DNA of 64,000 nt, taken from Flavobacterium johnsoniae (GTDB taxonomy: Bacteria; Bacteroidota; Bacteroidia; Flavobacteriales; Flavobacteriaceae). Under the pieces are notes generated by a model. The model was not told the origin of the DNA and searched no databases. It saw only the letters and a list, made by a program, of their open reading frames with translations. The stretch spans positions 372,001-436,000 of the forward strand of contig NZ_MLFK01000010.1 of NCBI RefSeq assembly GCF_001879205.1. The letters run 5' to 3'. Below are positions 17,924 to 27,452 of this stretch, piece after piece (within the stretch, counting starts at the first letter, position 1; each line of letters begins with the position of its first letter). Made by a program: the position numbers and the translations under genes.

Positions 17924-20731
17924 ATGAAACAAACTCTTAAATACTGCTTTATTATCGTATTATTTTTTTGTGCTTTTAATGCCGTTTCACAGCAGAGAGC
18001 AGTTTCTGTGTGGCCGGAATCTGTTAACACTCATCAGCCCTGGACACGCTGGTGGTGGATGGGAAGCGCGGTAGATAAACCCAATTTAAAGAGAAGTCTT
18101 ATTGATTTTCATAAAGCCGGAATCGGCGGTGTTGAAATTACTCCAATCTACGGCGTAAAAGGAGAAGAAAATAATTTCATAGATTATTTATCGCCTAAGT
18201 GGATGGAAATGCTGGATTATACAATCCGCGTTTCAGACAGTCTGAATATGCAGGTTGACATGGTTTTAGGAACCGGATGGCCGTATGGAGGATCGCATGT
18301 AACCCTGCCGCATGCTGCAACTAAGCTTATTGTAGAAAAATACCAGCTTAAAAAAAATGAAACGTTCAATCGAAATATTAAACTGGAAAATACCAAAGAA
18401 AAAATCCCGGCGGCACTCTTGTATGTTGCAGCTTATGGAAGTGACGGATCATTTGTTAACCTGACCGATGAGCTTCAGAATAAAAAAATAAATGTAATTG
18501 ATAAAGGAATTGAAGGTGCTCACATACAACTTCCAGGTAAACTTGAGCCGAACAAACTCAACTGGAAAGCAAAAAAAACAGATTATACCATCTATGCCGT
18601 ATTCAGTGGTAAAACGGGACAGCAGGTAAAAAGAGCCGCACCGGGAGGAAGCGGTTATACTTTAGATCATTATTCGGCGGAAGCCTTAAACGCTTATGTT
18701 GTTCCTTTTAATGAGGCCCTCAAAGGAAGAGAAGGAAAAATCCGGGCTGTTTTTAATGACAGTTTTGAGGTTTACGGAACCGATTTTACACCAGGTTTCT
18801 TTGAAGAATTTAAAACTTTACGCGGTTATGATTTAAAAAAAGAACTTCCTGTCCTGCTCAATGAAACCGATAACGAAACCGGAAACCGAATAAGAAGCGA
18901 CTACCGCCAGACCCTATCCGATTTATTAGGAAATAAGTTTGATAAATCATGGACTGCCTGGGCGCATTCTAAAAATTTTAAAACCAAACTGCAGGCGCAC
19001 GGTTCACCCGGCAACCTCATTGATCTCTATGCTTCTGCTGATATTCCGGAATGCGAAACTTTTGGGTCAATGCCATTTGATATTCCGGGTTTTAGACGTG
19101 ATAAAGAAGATATCCGAGAAGGAGATGCGGATCCGGTTATGCTGAAGTTTTCTTCATCGGCAGCCCATATTTCAGGAAAAAAACTAGTATCGTCAGAAAC
19201 TTTTACATGGCTCAGAGAGCATTTCAAAACCGCCTTATCCCAGTGTAAACCTGAGGCGGAAGATTTGATGCTGAATGGTGTGAATCATATTTTCCTGCAC
19301 GGATCCACCTATTCTCCGGACCGCGCTGTCTGGCCGGGCTGGCAGTTTTATGCATCGGTAAATTTCAATTCTAATAATACCATCTGGGAAGATGCTCCGG
19401 CTTTATTCTCTTATATTTCAAACTGTCAGTCTCTGCTGCAGCAGGGAAAACCTGATAATGAAATCCTGCTTTACTGGCCTGTATTTGATGTCTGGGATAA
19501 ATACCAGAAAGGCACCTTATTTTATCAGTTTAAAATTCATTCTTTATCAGAATGGCTTTACGGCACTTCTTTCTACGACACCACAAAAAGTCTTATGCAA
19601 AAAGGATATAGTGTTGATTTTATATCGGATAGTTTTATTGCCGAAGCTAAAGTTGTGAACGGAAATATTTCATTGCCAGGAGGAAATTACAAAACATTGA
19701 TTATTCCCTCCTGCAAAAAAATGCCCCTTGCCACGCTGCAGAAACTTATGGAACTTAAAAAAGCAGGCGCTTCTGTTATTTTTGAGGGACTGCCGGAATC
19801 GGTTCCGGGATTTTATGATTATAAAAAACAGGAAAAAAAGCTTCAAAATCTTCTCACTGAAAACAAAATACAAACCGTCTCTGATCTTTTTAAAAGTTTA
19901 GATGAAGCCGGAATACAGCCGGAAAGCCTCGTTGATACAGGTTTAAAATTCATCAGAAGAGATATAGACGGCGAAAAAACATATTATATAGTCAATCATA
20001 CGGCAAAAATAATAGACCAGTTTATTCCGCTGCAGATACCGGACAAAGAGGTTATTATTCTTGATCCGTTAACTCGGGAATACGGTAATGCCGCTGTCAA
20101 TAAAAAAGACAAAATCACTTATGTAAAGATTAAAATTGAACCTGGACAGTCCTATTTTTTAAAAACCGAAAATACAGCTTCGCAAAAAAAATGGAAGTAT
20201 TTTGAATCAATTTCAGAACCTGTTTCAATAAAAGGCAGCTGGAAACTGGCTTTTGAAAAAGGAGGGCCGAAAATCCCCGCTGATCTTTCGATTTCGAATC
20301 TGGAGTCCTGGACAAAATTTGGTAAAGATGCAGAAGCTTTTTCCGGATCAGCATCTTATACAATTGAATTTGACAATCCAAATACTAAGATCCAAAACTG
20401 GAGTCTCAGCCTCGGAGATGTACGGGAAAGTGCCAAAGTCTGGCTCAATGATGAATTTATAGGCACTGCATGGTCTGTTCCTTATAAACTTACTATTGAA
20501 AAATTAAAACCAGGAAAAAACAGTTTAAGAATTCAGGTCACTAATCTTCCGGCAAACAGAATACGAGATATGGAAATAAAAGGCCGGGAATGGAAAATTT
20601 TCTACGAAATAAACATGGTCGATAAGGATTACAAAAAGTTTGATGCCGCAAAGTGGAATCCAATGCCCTCGGGACTTCTGGGTCCTGTTACCCTTACTCC
20701 TTTAAAAACAACTAATCTAACTGCCAAATAA
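17924..20731 (+). CDS. GH106 family alpha-L-rhamnosidase
   Basis: The 935-residue exported protein has a signal peptide ending AVSQ and the GH106 opening PWTRWWWMGSAVDKPNL, followed by GIGGVEITPIYGV and GTGWPYGGSHVT. A catalytic-barrel stretch with FNDSFEVYGTDFTPGF carries conserved acidic residues. The C-terminus has a jelly-roll carbohydrate-binding domain (about 770-925) similar to GH2-type sugar-binding domains. GH106 enzymes release L-rhamnose from rhamnogalacturonan oligosaccharides. It is the first gene of a plus-strand pair with the GH105 gene 6 bp downstream, and has its own operator motif. Confidence 0.93.
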   Translation: MKQTLKYCFIIVLFFCAFNAVSQQRAVSVWPESVNTHQPWTRWWWMGSAVDKPNLKRSLIDFHKAGIGGVEITPIYGVKGEENNFIDYLSPKWMEMLDYTIRVSDSLNMQVDMVLGTGWPYGGSHVTLPHAATKLIVEKYQLKKNETFNRNIKLENTKEKIPAALLYVAAYGSDGSFVNLTDELQNKKINVIDKGIEGAHIQLPGKLEPNKLNWKAKKTDYTIYAVFSGKTGQQVKRAAPGGSGYTLDHYSAEALNAYVVPFNEALKGREGKIRAVFNDSFEVYGTDFTPGFFEEFKTLRGYDLKKELPVLLNETDNETGNRIRSDYRQTLSDLLGNKFDKSWTAWAHSKNFKTKLQAHGSPGNLIDLYASADIPECETFGSMPFDIPGFRRDKEDIREGDADPVMLKFSSSAAHISGKKLVSSETFTWLREHFKTALSQCKPEAEDLMLNGVNHIFLHGSTYSPDRAVWPGWQFYASVNFNSNNTIWEDAPALFSYISNCQSLLQQGKPDNEILLYWPVFDVWDKYQKGTLFYQFKIHSLSEWLYGTSFYDTTKSLMQKGYSVDFISDSFIAEAKVVNGNISLPGGNYKTLIIPSCKKMPLATLQKLMELKKAGASVIFEGLPESVPGFYDYKKQEKKLQNLLTENKIQTVSDLFKSLDEAGIQPESLVDTGLKFIRRDIDGEKTYYIVNHTAKIIDQFIPLQIPDKEVIILDPLTREYGNAAVNKKDKITYVKIKIEPGQSYFLKTENTASQKKWKYFESISEPVSIKGSWKLAFEKGGPKIPADLSISNLESWTKFGKDAEAFSGSASYTIEFDNPNTKIQNWSLSLGDVRESAKVWLNDEFIGTAWSVPYKLTIEKLKPGKNSLRIQVTNLPANRIRDMEIKGREWKIFYEINMVDKDYKKFDAAKWNPMPSGLLGPVTLTPLKTTNLTAK

Positions 20732-20737
20732 CCCAAA

Positions 20738-21862
20738 ATGAAAAAATTATTCTCACTTTTTACTGTTTTTATTTTATCATTAAACAGTATAGCCGCGCAA
20801 GAAGCATTTGACAAAAAACAGGTCTTAAAACAAATGATGCTGGCCAATGATTATTTTATGCAGAAATGGCCCGATACCGGAAAAACGATCATAACCAACA
20901 AAGAACGCCCCAGTAATATCTGGACCCGAGGGGTTTATTATGAGGGACTCATGGCTCTGCATGAAATTTTTCCTAAAGAAGCTTATTATGATTATGCCTA
21001 TGCCTGGGCCGAATTTCATAAATGGGGATTCAATGGCGGCAATGTTACCCGAAATGCTGATAATTACTGCGCCGCACAAACTTATATTGATTTGTATAAT
21101 CTGGAACCTGATGCTAAAAAACTTAAAAATACAAGAGCCAATATCAACATGCTTTTAAACACACCGCAGTTAAACGACTGGTCGTGGATTGATGCTATAC
21201 AAATGGGAATGCCTGTTTTTGCTAAAATGGGAGTATTGGAAAAAGACAGCCGCTATTTCGAAAAAATGCACCAGATGTATATGTTCTCCAGAAACAAACA
21301 CGGCGATAAGGGTCTTTATAATCCAAAGGAAGGTTTATGGTGGCGCGATGCCGATTTTGATCCTCCATACAAAGAACCTAACGGCAGAAACTGCTATTGG
21401 AGCCGCGGCAACGGATGGGTTATTGCAGCGCTGGCAAAGGTACTGACTGTTATTCCGGAGAATGCGCCGCACAGAGAGCAGTATGTAAAAGATTTGAAAG
21501 CAATGGCCGCTGCACTTGTTCCAATTCAAAGAGCTGACGGATTCTGGAATGTAAGCCTGCATGATCCGGCAAATTTTGGAGAAAAAGAAACATCAGGGAC
21601 AGCTTTATTTGTATACGGAATAGCGTACGGAATAAACAATGGCATCCTGAAAAAAGAAACGTATCTGCCTGTAATTCAAAAAGCATGGAATGCCATTACT
21701 GCTGAGAGTCTTCATGCAAACGGATTTTTGGGATATCTGCAGTCTACGGGAAAAGAGCCAAAGGACGGACAGCCTTTATCTTATGATAAAATTCCAGATT
21801 TTGAAGATTACGGCCTTGGCTGTTTTCTGCTGGCCGGATCAGAAATTTATAAAATGAAATAA
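20738..21862 (+). CDS. GH105 unsaturated rhamnogalacturonyl hydrolase
   Basis: The 374-residue protein has a signal peptide ending SIAAQ and an (alpha/alpha)6-barrel pattern of the YteR/GH105 type: GVYYEGLMALHE, NADNYCAAQTYIDLY, DWSWIDAIQMGMPVF with the probable general acid Asp152, NCYWSRGNGWVIAAL and GTALFVYGIAYGIN. GH105 removes the unsaturated galacturonic residue left at chain ends by rhamnogalacturonan lyases. Its presence therefore implies a lyase, but none is in the window. It is translationally close to GH106 and ends the pectin locus. Confidence 0.93.
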   Translation: MKKLFSLFTVFILSLNSIAAQEAFDKKQVLKQMMLANDYFMQKWPDTGKTIITNKERPSNIWTRGVYYEGLMALHEIFPKEAYYDYAYAWAEFHKWGFNGGNVTRNADNYCAAQTYIDLYNLEPDAKKLKNTRANINMLLNTPQLNDWSWIDAIQMGMPVFAKMGVLEKDSRYFEKMHQMYMFSRNKHGDKGLYNPKEGLWWRDADFDPPYKEPNGRNCYWSRGNGWVIAALAKVLTVIPENAPHREQYVKDLKAMAAALVPIQRADGFWNVSLHDPANFGEKETSGTALFVYGIAYGINNGILKKETYLPVIQKAWNAITAESLHANGFLGYLQSTGKEPKDGQPLSYDKIPDFEDYGLGCFLLAGSEIYKMK

Positions 21863-21867
21863 AAAGC

Positions 21868-21897
21868 AGGCCTCCGCTCTTTACAGTGCAGAGGCCT
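21868..21897. terminator. Hairpin between GH105 and YcxB-like genes
   Basis: AGGCCTC (21868-21874) pairs with GAGGCCT (21891-21897), and the stem extends by two more pairs past one mismatch. It lies 5 bp past the GH105 stop. The flanking T-run is weak in the plus direction, so its efficiency is uncertain. Confidence 0.6.
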
Positions 21898-21920
21898 AAA
21901 TTCCAGTGTAATGTCTTTTT

Positions 21921-22454
21921 TCACACCCTCACCACATCGGCTACATTGTGCTCTACAAAAGAAATCAGCTCCCTGATATTTCTTCCCCCTTTGCAGCTCT
22001 TAGAAATAGAAATAATATATCCGTTTTGATCCTTAACATAGAGAAATAAAAAATCCTTTGTAAGCACTGCCTTTTCTATTCTGCTCCAGCTGTGGGTAAA
22101 ATTCCCCAATGGAGAATGTATACGGATCACGGACCCGGTGAAGCTTAATTGGTATTTACAGGCAAAACTCTTAAATTTCAGCAGTTCTGCCCAGAGCCTG
22201 AAAAGCATTTTACTCACCGCATTAACAAAAGAATACTGCACCATTAAAAAAAGTATTATAAGCACTAAACTTCTTATTATCCATTCAATTAAATCATGGC
22301 CGCCATTTAAATCAGAGATGATAATGGAAAACAGGACTGCCGAGGCAGAGAGTAAAATGCGGTCTTTATAAATATTTTTAAAATACATCTTGTTCAACTT
22401 TTGTATTTCGCAAAAATTCAAGTTAAACTGCACCGAAAAATCAGGACTATTCAT
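21921..22454 (-). CDS. YcxB-like membrane protein
   Basis: The 177-residue protein has two adjacent transmembrane segments (about 35-50 and 58-80) followed by a cytoplasmic-type domain with the YcxB-like pattern: GSVIRIHSPLGNFTHSWSRIEKAVLTKDFLFLYV (in parts) and ISKSCKGGRNIRELISFVE. The function of this family is unknown. It is alone between the pectin locus and the conjugation block. The start could also be the internal Met23 (MYFKNIYKDR), which would remove an atypical N-terminus. Confidence 0.6.
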   Translation of the reverse strand: MNSPDFSVQFNLNFCEIQKLNKMYFKNIYKDRILLSASAVLFSIIISDLNGGHDLIEWIIRSLVLIILFLMVQYSFVNAVSKMLFRLWAELLKFKSFACKYQLSFTGSVIRIHSPLGNFTHSWSRIEKAVLTKDFLFLYVKDQNGYIISISKSCKGGRNIRELISFVEHNVADVVRV

Positions 22455-22740
22455 ATTCTGGGGTATTATAGAATTCTCCCCTGCAGGAAGAACTGCAAAT
22501 TTAGATCTCAGAAATCACCCCGCATGCCTTTGTGAGACATAATAATATCAGAATAAGGCATTTTTAATTTCTATAATCCTATTTACTATGCAGGCATCTG
22601 AAAAAATGCAGAAATGCGGGTTTCTGTACATGTAAAACGCCGCATAAAAACAGCAGCTCCTGCCTTCTGCTTTTATGCCTTTCAGCTTCACTTTCAAATT
22701 CTCCTGGATAAAAACCCACTGCTGCAGAGCCGGCCTTTGT

Positions 22741-23145
22741 TTAATCCAGGAAGTAAATACAGCTCGGCCTGTTTTTCTTAAAAGAAGGCACATAGCGCAG
22801 ATAGCCGTATTCACTGAGCTGCTTTATGTGTTTGTGATAGGTGGCCGGGGAAGAGATCTTTGAAATTTCCATAATCTGGCAGGCATAGGCGCGCACCGGA
22901 TTGGCTGATCCCTGTTTTTCTCTGCAGTGCAGAAGGGCGGCAAATATTCCCAGATGGGTGCTGCTGATGCGGTAATCCTTCTCTGCGGCTGAAAAAAAAG
23001 CACAGAGCAGATTCTGCTGCTTATTATTCTCAGAGCTTCGGGGATCTTCTCTGTCTTCTGTTTTTAGTTTCACCGGCCGGCTGCTGCTCTGCTGATTTAA
23101 GCCCTGCATCGGCGCTTTTTTTTTTAATATCACCCACTGTCTCAT
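22741..23145 (-). CDS. Winged-helix protein of Bacteroidota conjugative elements
   Basis: The C-terminal two thirds form a compact helix-turn-helix: ISSTHLGIFAALLHC, then ISKISSPATYHKHIKQLSEYGYLRYVPSF. This resembles the small protein found in many CTnDOT-like elements with the pattern SKI-S-TYH-LKELH-GYI-Y-PS. It is probably a DNA-binding regulator. The first 116 bp overlap the upstream gene in another frame, and the start may be the internal Met13. The 286 bp below it, to the YcxB-like gene, show no convincing gene. Confidence 0.55.
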   Translation of the reverse strand: MRQWVILKKKAPMQGLNQQSSSRPVKLKTEDREDPRSSENNKQQNLLCAFFSAAEKDYRISSTHLGIFAALLHCREKQGSANPVRAYACQIMEISKISSPATYHKHIKQLSEYGYLRYVPSFKKNRPSCIYFLD

Positions 23146-23836
23146 AAACTGTCTCTATCTGCTTTACATCTTTTAAGAGCCTGCTGTCCATTTTTTTCAT
23201 ATCCGCGTCATAGATTCCGATCGTTTTAAACTGCGGGCAGGCTTCAATGAAATGCCTGCTGTGCTCTCCCTGCCTGAGCAGAACCACTTCCTGCAGACTG
23301 CCTTTCTGCAGCGAGCGCATCAGGTTCTCCCTGAAAGATGCATCTTCAATTCCCGCAATGGGATATTTCTCAAGGACCAACTCCAGATCATATCCGTAGT
23401 TTTGATGGTATTTATTGATTTTAAAGCCTGTATTCTCATCGGGATTTTTGAAATCCATCTGCACCCAGGCATTGTAGGACTGCCCCTCGCGGCTGGTAAA
23501 ATCTTTATTTACGGCCCTTCCCAGCATGAGGTTCTGGGCTTCTTTCATCGTAAAGGTGCCTGTCCTGTCAATATAGAAGGTATGCTCTAAAACATTGGAG
23601 ATATCCTCTTTCTGCATCTCGACTTTATAGGAATTAAAAAAATACATATCCCCTTCTTTTGCCCTTGTGAAATTAAGGGTGGTTCTGGCCACGCGGTCCT
23701 CGGGATAAGTTTCATGATAAAGGGTGAAATCCGGCTGGTTCTGTTTTAATTTTTCTCTGAGTTCGATCTCTAATGCCTCTCCAAATCCGGTATACCTGAG
23801 CTGGCTGCGCAGGTACTCAAAATTGTTCTCATTCAT
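23030..23836 (-). CDS. Conjugative-element protein of unknown function (paralogue of 23915-24967)
   Basis: I do not recognise a named domain in this 268-residue protein. It is clearly related to its neighbour: both have a Y-L-x3-L-x3-GF-EA start, a GRAV segment, an x-NYG-(Y/W)D-(L/I)E stretch and FIEACPQFKTIGIYDADMKK, matching FIEAAPQYKTLVFYNENLKK in the neighbour. There is no signal or membrane segment, so it is cytoplasmic. The C-terminal 50 residues are low-complexity and basic (KNRRQRRSPKL). It lies at the distal end of the Tra operon. Confidence 0.6.
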   Translation of the reverse strand: MNENNFEYLRSQLRYTGFGEALEIELREKLKQNQPDFTLYHETYPEDRVARTTLNFTRAKEGDMYFFNSYKVEMQKEDISNVLEHTFYIDRTGTFTMKEAQNLMLGRAVNKDFTSREGQSYNAWVQMDFKNPDENTGFKINKYHQNYGYDLELVLEKYPIAGIEDASFRENLMRSLQKGSLQEVVLLRQGEHSRHFIEACPQFKTIGIYDADMKKMDSRLLKDVKQIETVYETVGDIKKKSADAGLKSAEQQPAGETKNRRQRRSPKL

Positions 23837-23914
23837 AATAGTAGATTTTTAAGATTATTAATTACATTTTTCCCGCTGGGAAATCACGGCGGTTTTTATC
23901 TTTGAAATGCTGTT

Positions 23915-24967
23915 TTAAAGACTTTTTTTTCTGCCCCGGGCCTTTAAAACCGGCGCTGTCTGCTGATGAGGGCTCTTTCTCTGCAGTCCCGCTTCTCTCT
24001 CTCTGCCGGCTGCCTGCACCCTGCCCCGAGGGATTTTCTTTAGATTTTCATTATAAAAAACAAGCGTTTTATACTGGGGCGCTGCTTCGATAAACACCCT
24101 GCGCTGCTTCTCATGACCGACTAAAATCACATCTTGTCTGCCGCCCTGCTTCAGACATTCAATCAAAGAGCCGCCCTGTAAGTGCTCCGGGATCTTTAAA
24201 GGCAGTGCAGAGACTTCTTTTTCAATGTCCCAGCCGTAATTTTCCCGGAATTCTTTTACGGGGTAATTTCCATCGGCATCTCTTCGTTCAAGGTCAAACT
24301 GTTTCCAGCTTCCCTGATCAAATACTGCCCGGCCTGATAATAAATTACAGGCCTTCACAGCGCTGAAAAGGCCTTTTTCAGCAGCATCAAAATAGTGCTC
24401 TCTCATTGCGAACGGCTGCCCGGAATCGTAAAGCCTTGCCGTAAAACCTTCAAAACGGTAATAGCCGCGTGCATCCTTTTTGAAATAAAGAGAATGGTCT
24501 GCTCTTTGTGTCTCGTTAAGGTAATAAGAAACCGGCACAGTGAATTTGATCTGCCCCAGCGCCATGTAGCGCCGGGTTTTTTCAAATGCCTCCCTAAAGC
24601 CCGCTTCAGAGAGTTTCTCTTCTAAATAACTGCGGTTTTTTAATTCCTCTCTCCTGTGCATGGCTGCCTGCGCTTTCTCCAGTATAAGCACTCGCAGGAT
24701 CTTATAAAGAAAATACGCCAGCGGATTTGGATAAAGCTTCCTGAGTATGCCGCGCCGTTCATTTTTGATAATCTGCAGTGCGGCGCGCTCCTGGGGATGG
24801 TGTGTGTGTTTGTACTTTGCCAGCATATTTTCAGACCACCGCAGTTTCTCTCCCAGCAGAGACCGCTCCGCTGACGGGCTTCCCGGGAATAGTTTTCGGA
24901 GTCTCTCTTCTGCGGCATCCCGCTGGGCAGCCTCAATTTCCAGCCTGTTGGCATGCTCTAAATCCAT
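23915..24967 (-). CDS. Conjugative-element protein of unknown function with helical N-terminal extension
   Basis: The 350-residue protein has an N-terminal charged helical region (about 1-105, probably coiled coil) that its paralogue at 23030 lacks. The shared core runs from RSYLEEKLSEAGFREAFEK to IEAAPQYKTLVFYNENLKKI, with NLLSGRAVFDQGSWKQFDL and ENYGWDIEKEV in between. The tail is basic (RGRKKSL). It is in line with the tra genes, 69 bp after TraN. The pair probably arose by duplication within the element, and its role is unknown. Confidence 0.6.
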   Translation of the reverse strand: MDLEHANRLEIEAAQRDAAEERLRKLFPGSPSAERSLLGEKLRWSENMLAKYKHTHHPQERAALQIIKNERRGILRKLYPNPLAYFLYKILRVLILEKAQAAMHRREELKNRSYLEEKLSEAGFREAFEKTRRYMALGQIKFTVPVSYYLNETQRADHSLYFKKDARGYYRFEGFTARLYDSGQPFAMREHYFDAAEKGLFSAVKACNLLSGRAVFDQGSWKQFDLERRDADGNYPVKEFRENYGWDIEKEVSALPLKIPEHLQGGSLIECLKQGGRQDVILVGHEKQRRVFIEAAPQYKTLVFYNENLKKIPRGRVQAAGREREAGLQRKSPHQQTAPVLKARGRKKSL

Positions 24968-25036
24968 ATCTTTAATTTTTTACGCCAGGGTAAAATCCGG
25001 CCCGTACTCCCGGATGCCGCGGCCGGGCCTGTGGAT

Positions 25037-25885
25037 TTACAGGCTGCTGAGGACATCCGCATTTAGCAGATCACTGTTCTTTACATCTATTTCTATCTGC
25101 CTGCCGCCGTTCTTTTCAATAAGCTGGATGGTGAGGCATTTCTTCTCCGGAATGGTGAATTTTGATAAGGCATACACGGCTGTTACTTCTGATTTATCTG
25201 GAATTACCGCTGTGTCGCAGGTTGAATACAAGGGTGTTAATTCTATCTCCTGCGATGCGGTGCGCTTTGCTTTTCTCTGGTCGCGTATAAAGAAACGCAG
25301 CTGGTCAATATCATAATTTATTTTTGAAGCGTTGTCCACGGCAAGTCTCAAATACCATATATCCTGATGTATGAAAAGCCCGCCGGCGGTGAGTTTTATT
25401 TCAAATCTGCGGGACCGGGGCCCTTTTGCTTTTGTCTTTTTCGATAAGGCAAGCCGGGCATACTGCTGTATTTTCTTCTGGTTTTCATTATCCAGTGAAA
25501 ACAAAATCTCAGTATGGACCGCGGCGCTGTTATCTGCCTGAAGGTTTAAATCAGGACAGGCCTCCTCATAGTTCAGAACAAAAACATACAGCCGGCCCTC
25601 TGCGGTGACCACCGTGAGATTGGTCTGCGCAAAATGATGTTTTGCAGCCTTTAAAAGCAGTACGTTTTCCACTGCTCTGGCTTTCTGCACCAGAACCTCT
25701 TCGCTGCCTTTATCAAGGCTTTTAATGGCATATGGAAAAACAATGCTTGTGGTTTTAGAATAGGCAATGTGCAGGTTTTTGAACTCGCCGGGGGCCAAAA
25801 CAACAGACTTTTTACTGATCTGGGCCGGGCATAATCCCGCTGTAATCAAAAAGCAGCACACAAGGATCCATTTATTATTTTTCAT
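25037..25885 (-). CDS. traN: Conjugative transposon protein TraN (VirB9-like)
   Basis: The 282-residue protein has a signal peptide ending GLCPAQ and the CTnDOT TraN pattern: an N-terminal beta domain (LHIAYSKTTSIVFPYAIKSLDKGS) and a C-terminal beta domain (GLFIHQDIWYLRLAVDNASKINYDIDQL). TraN is the outer-membrane-associated core component that contacts TraM, comparable to VirB9. It follows TraM with a 12-bp gap. Confidence 0.9.
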   Translation of the reverse strand: MKNNKWILVCCFLITAGLCPAQISKKSVVLAPGEFKNLHIAYSKTTSIVFPYAIKSLDKGSEEVLVQKARAVENVLLLKAAKHHFAQTNLTVVTAEGRLYVFVLNYEEACPDLNLQADNSAAVHTEILFSLDNENQKKIQQYARLALSKKTKAKGPRSRRFEIKLTAGGLFIHQDIWYLRLAVDNASKINYDIDQLRFFIRDQRKAKRTASQEIELTPLYSTCDTAVIPDKSEVTAVYALSKFTIPEKKCLTIQLIEKNGGRQIEIDVKNSDLLNADVLSSL

Positions 25886-25897
25886 CTTTAGAGCTTT

Positions 25898-27190
25898 TTA
25901 ATTAGTGAAATTGTTTTGTTTCTCATCATAGAGCAGCACCCTGTAGCCGGCCTTAACCACGGCTTTTATGAGTTTCACTTTCCGGCTCATAAGGCCCTTG
26001 GCCGCCTCGATTCCCATGCCGGCTGCCTGCGCTGTCCAGGAATCTGAGAGCCCCGCAGGTGCAAGAGCCTGAATGGAGCGGTCAGCTGATGCTTTAGCCG
26101 AATCCCGGCCCAGGGCCCCGGGAATGTATATCCCTTGTATACCGTCGATATCATACACTGAGAGATCGACCGGAAAAATAGAACCGCGGTAATGGATGTT
26201 CTCTATCTTTATCTGGAGTCTTTCCCCTTTTAAAGCGGCCGTGCCGTATATAAAAGTATTCTTTGGAATAAGGACTCCCTGCAGCATTATATCGACAATC
26301 AGCCTGAGCTTCACCACTGATCCCCCGGCAATGGTCTGGGTTTCGTGCATTACCGCCTCAAAAGCATTTACGCTGTGACCCCCAGCCAGAGGCTCCTGTG
26401 CCGGATAAAATGAATTCACTGCTGAATCATCCGCCGGCTGGATACCGCGCTGAAGAGAAGTAATATTGTCGTCTTCTTTTTTAGGGCTGACTGTAAAACT
26501 TTTTCCTTTTCTGCTCTCAGAAGACTTCTTTAACCTTTCCTCCACCCTTGAGGGATGCTGGATATCGAGAATATTCTCAAGCATGCCGCCAAGCTGCAGG
26601 AGCTCCGGATCAGGCTGCTGCGGCTCCCCCGCCCCGGAGATCAGCTGCTCTAAATTCTGAATCTGCCCCGAAAGCTCTTTTGATGAGCCGTAATTTTCAA
26701 ATTCCCGCATTTCCTGTCCGTACTTATCAGGCTCAGAAGGCCGGCTGACTGCTTTTTGAAGCGCCCGGAGCTTTTGGTACACCTGCTGCTGCTTCTGGTC
26801 CTGAAGAGAAACCATATTGAGTCCCTGTCCCTTTTTATAAAAACGCTGCATTTCAAAATCAGTCTCTTCCATGCCGGGCAGCGGCCGGGACGCTGCGCTT
26901 GGGAAAGCATAATTGGGGTCTTTTTTAATCTGTTCTTCAATCCTTAAGGAATCTGCGGCCGCCTGAGTGTAATAACTCATCTTGTCAAGGGCGGAATCCT
27001 GCTTAAATGCAGGCACTGGCAGCTTAAAATTGAATCCTCCCCCGCTGTGATGCTCTGCCTCTGAGCCGTTCATTTTTCCTCCTCCCAGCACATAAAACAG
27101 CATGGTTATAAAAGGAAGCGTTATTACAGGCAGCACCAGAAGCATTTTTCTTTTCTGAACTTCTTTAGGTGATAGTGTTTTTTGTTCCAT
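25898..27190 (-). CDS. traM: Conjugative transposon protein TraM (VirB10-like)
   Basis: The 430-residue protein has a short cytoplasmic start (MEQKTLSPKEVQKRK), one transmembrane helix (about 17-34), a glutamine-rich linker, and a C-terminal beta domain (VKLRLIVDIMLQGVLIPKNTFIYG and YDIDGIQGIYIPG) typical of TraM/VirB10. It spans the envelope and links the inner-membrane complex to TraN. Confidence 0.92.
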   Translation of the reverse strand: MEQKTLSPKEVQKRKMLLVLPVITLPFITMLFYVLGGGKMNGSEAEHHSGGGFNFKLPVPAFKQDSALDKMSYYTQAAADSLRIEEQIKKDPNYAFPSAASRPLPGMEETDFEMQRFYKKGQGLNMVSLQDQKQQQVYQKLRALQKAVSRPSEPDKYGQEMREFENYGSSKELSGQIQNLEQLISGAGEPQQPDPELLQLGGMLENILDIQHPSRVEERLKKSSESRKGKSFTVSPKKEDDNITSLQRGIQPADDSAVNSFYPAQEPLAGGHSVNAFEAVMHETQTIAGGSVVKLRLIVDIMLQGVLIPKNTFIYGTAALKGERLQIKIENIHYRGSIFPVDLSVYDIDGIQGIYIPGALGRDSAKASADRSIQALAPAGLSDSWTAQAAGMGIEAAKGLMSRKVKLIKAVVKAGYRVLLYDEKQNNFTN

Positions 27191-27197
27191 GGTGTTA

Positions 27198-27446
27198 CTA
27201 TTTTAAATTAATGGTCTGTGTTCCCGCCCTTTTCCCTGCCTCCGCATGATGCGCAAACGATGCGTAGATATTCCAGATAAAGTAACCCGCGGCAGAGAGT
27301 ATAAATAAAACCAGCAGGCAGATCAGGGTTCCCCTGGAGAGCCCCTGGGTTAAAGCATTCATTTTCTGCGCCCATCTATCGCGGACATTCACCCAGTATT
27401 TATCGAATAGAAAAAACAGCCCCTTTCTCTTTAATGCTCTTTTCAT
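27198..27446 (-). CDS. traL: TraL-like small membrane protein
   Basis: The 82-residue protein has a basic N-terminus (MKRALKRKG) and one transmembrane helix (about 41-60, GTLICLLVLFILSAAGYFIW). Its position between TraK and TraM and its size match TraL of CTnDOT-type systems. Sequence similarity in so short a protein is weak, so the name rests mainly on synteny. Confidence 0.75.
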   Translation of the reverse strand: MKRALKRKGLFFLFDKYWVNVRDRWAQKMNALTQGLSRGTLICLLVLFILSAAGYFIWNIYASFAHHAEAGKRAGTQTINLK

Positions 27447-27452
27447 ACTGGT

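Noticed and set aside
22548..22814. 88-residue minus-strand frame after the winged-helix gene
   Set aside because: It overlaps the winged-helix gene in another frame, is Cys-rich and irregular, and shows no recognisable motif or start context.
24747..25316. 189-residue plus-strand frame
   Set aside because: It is antisense to the 23915-24967 gene and TraN, with low-quality composition; a shadow frame in GC-rich DNA.
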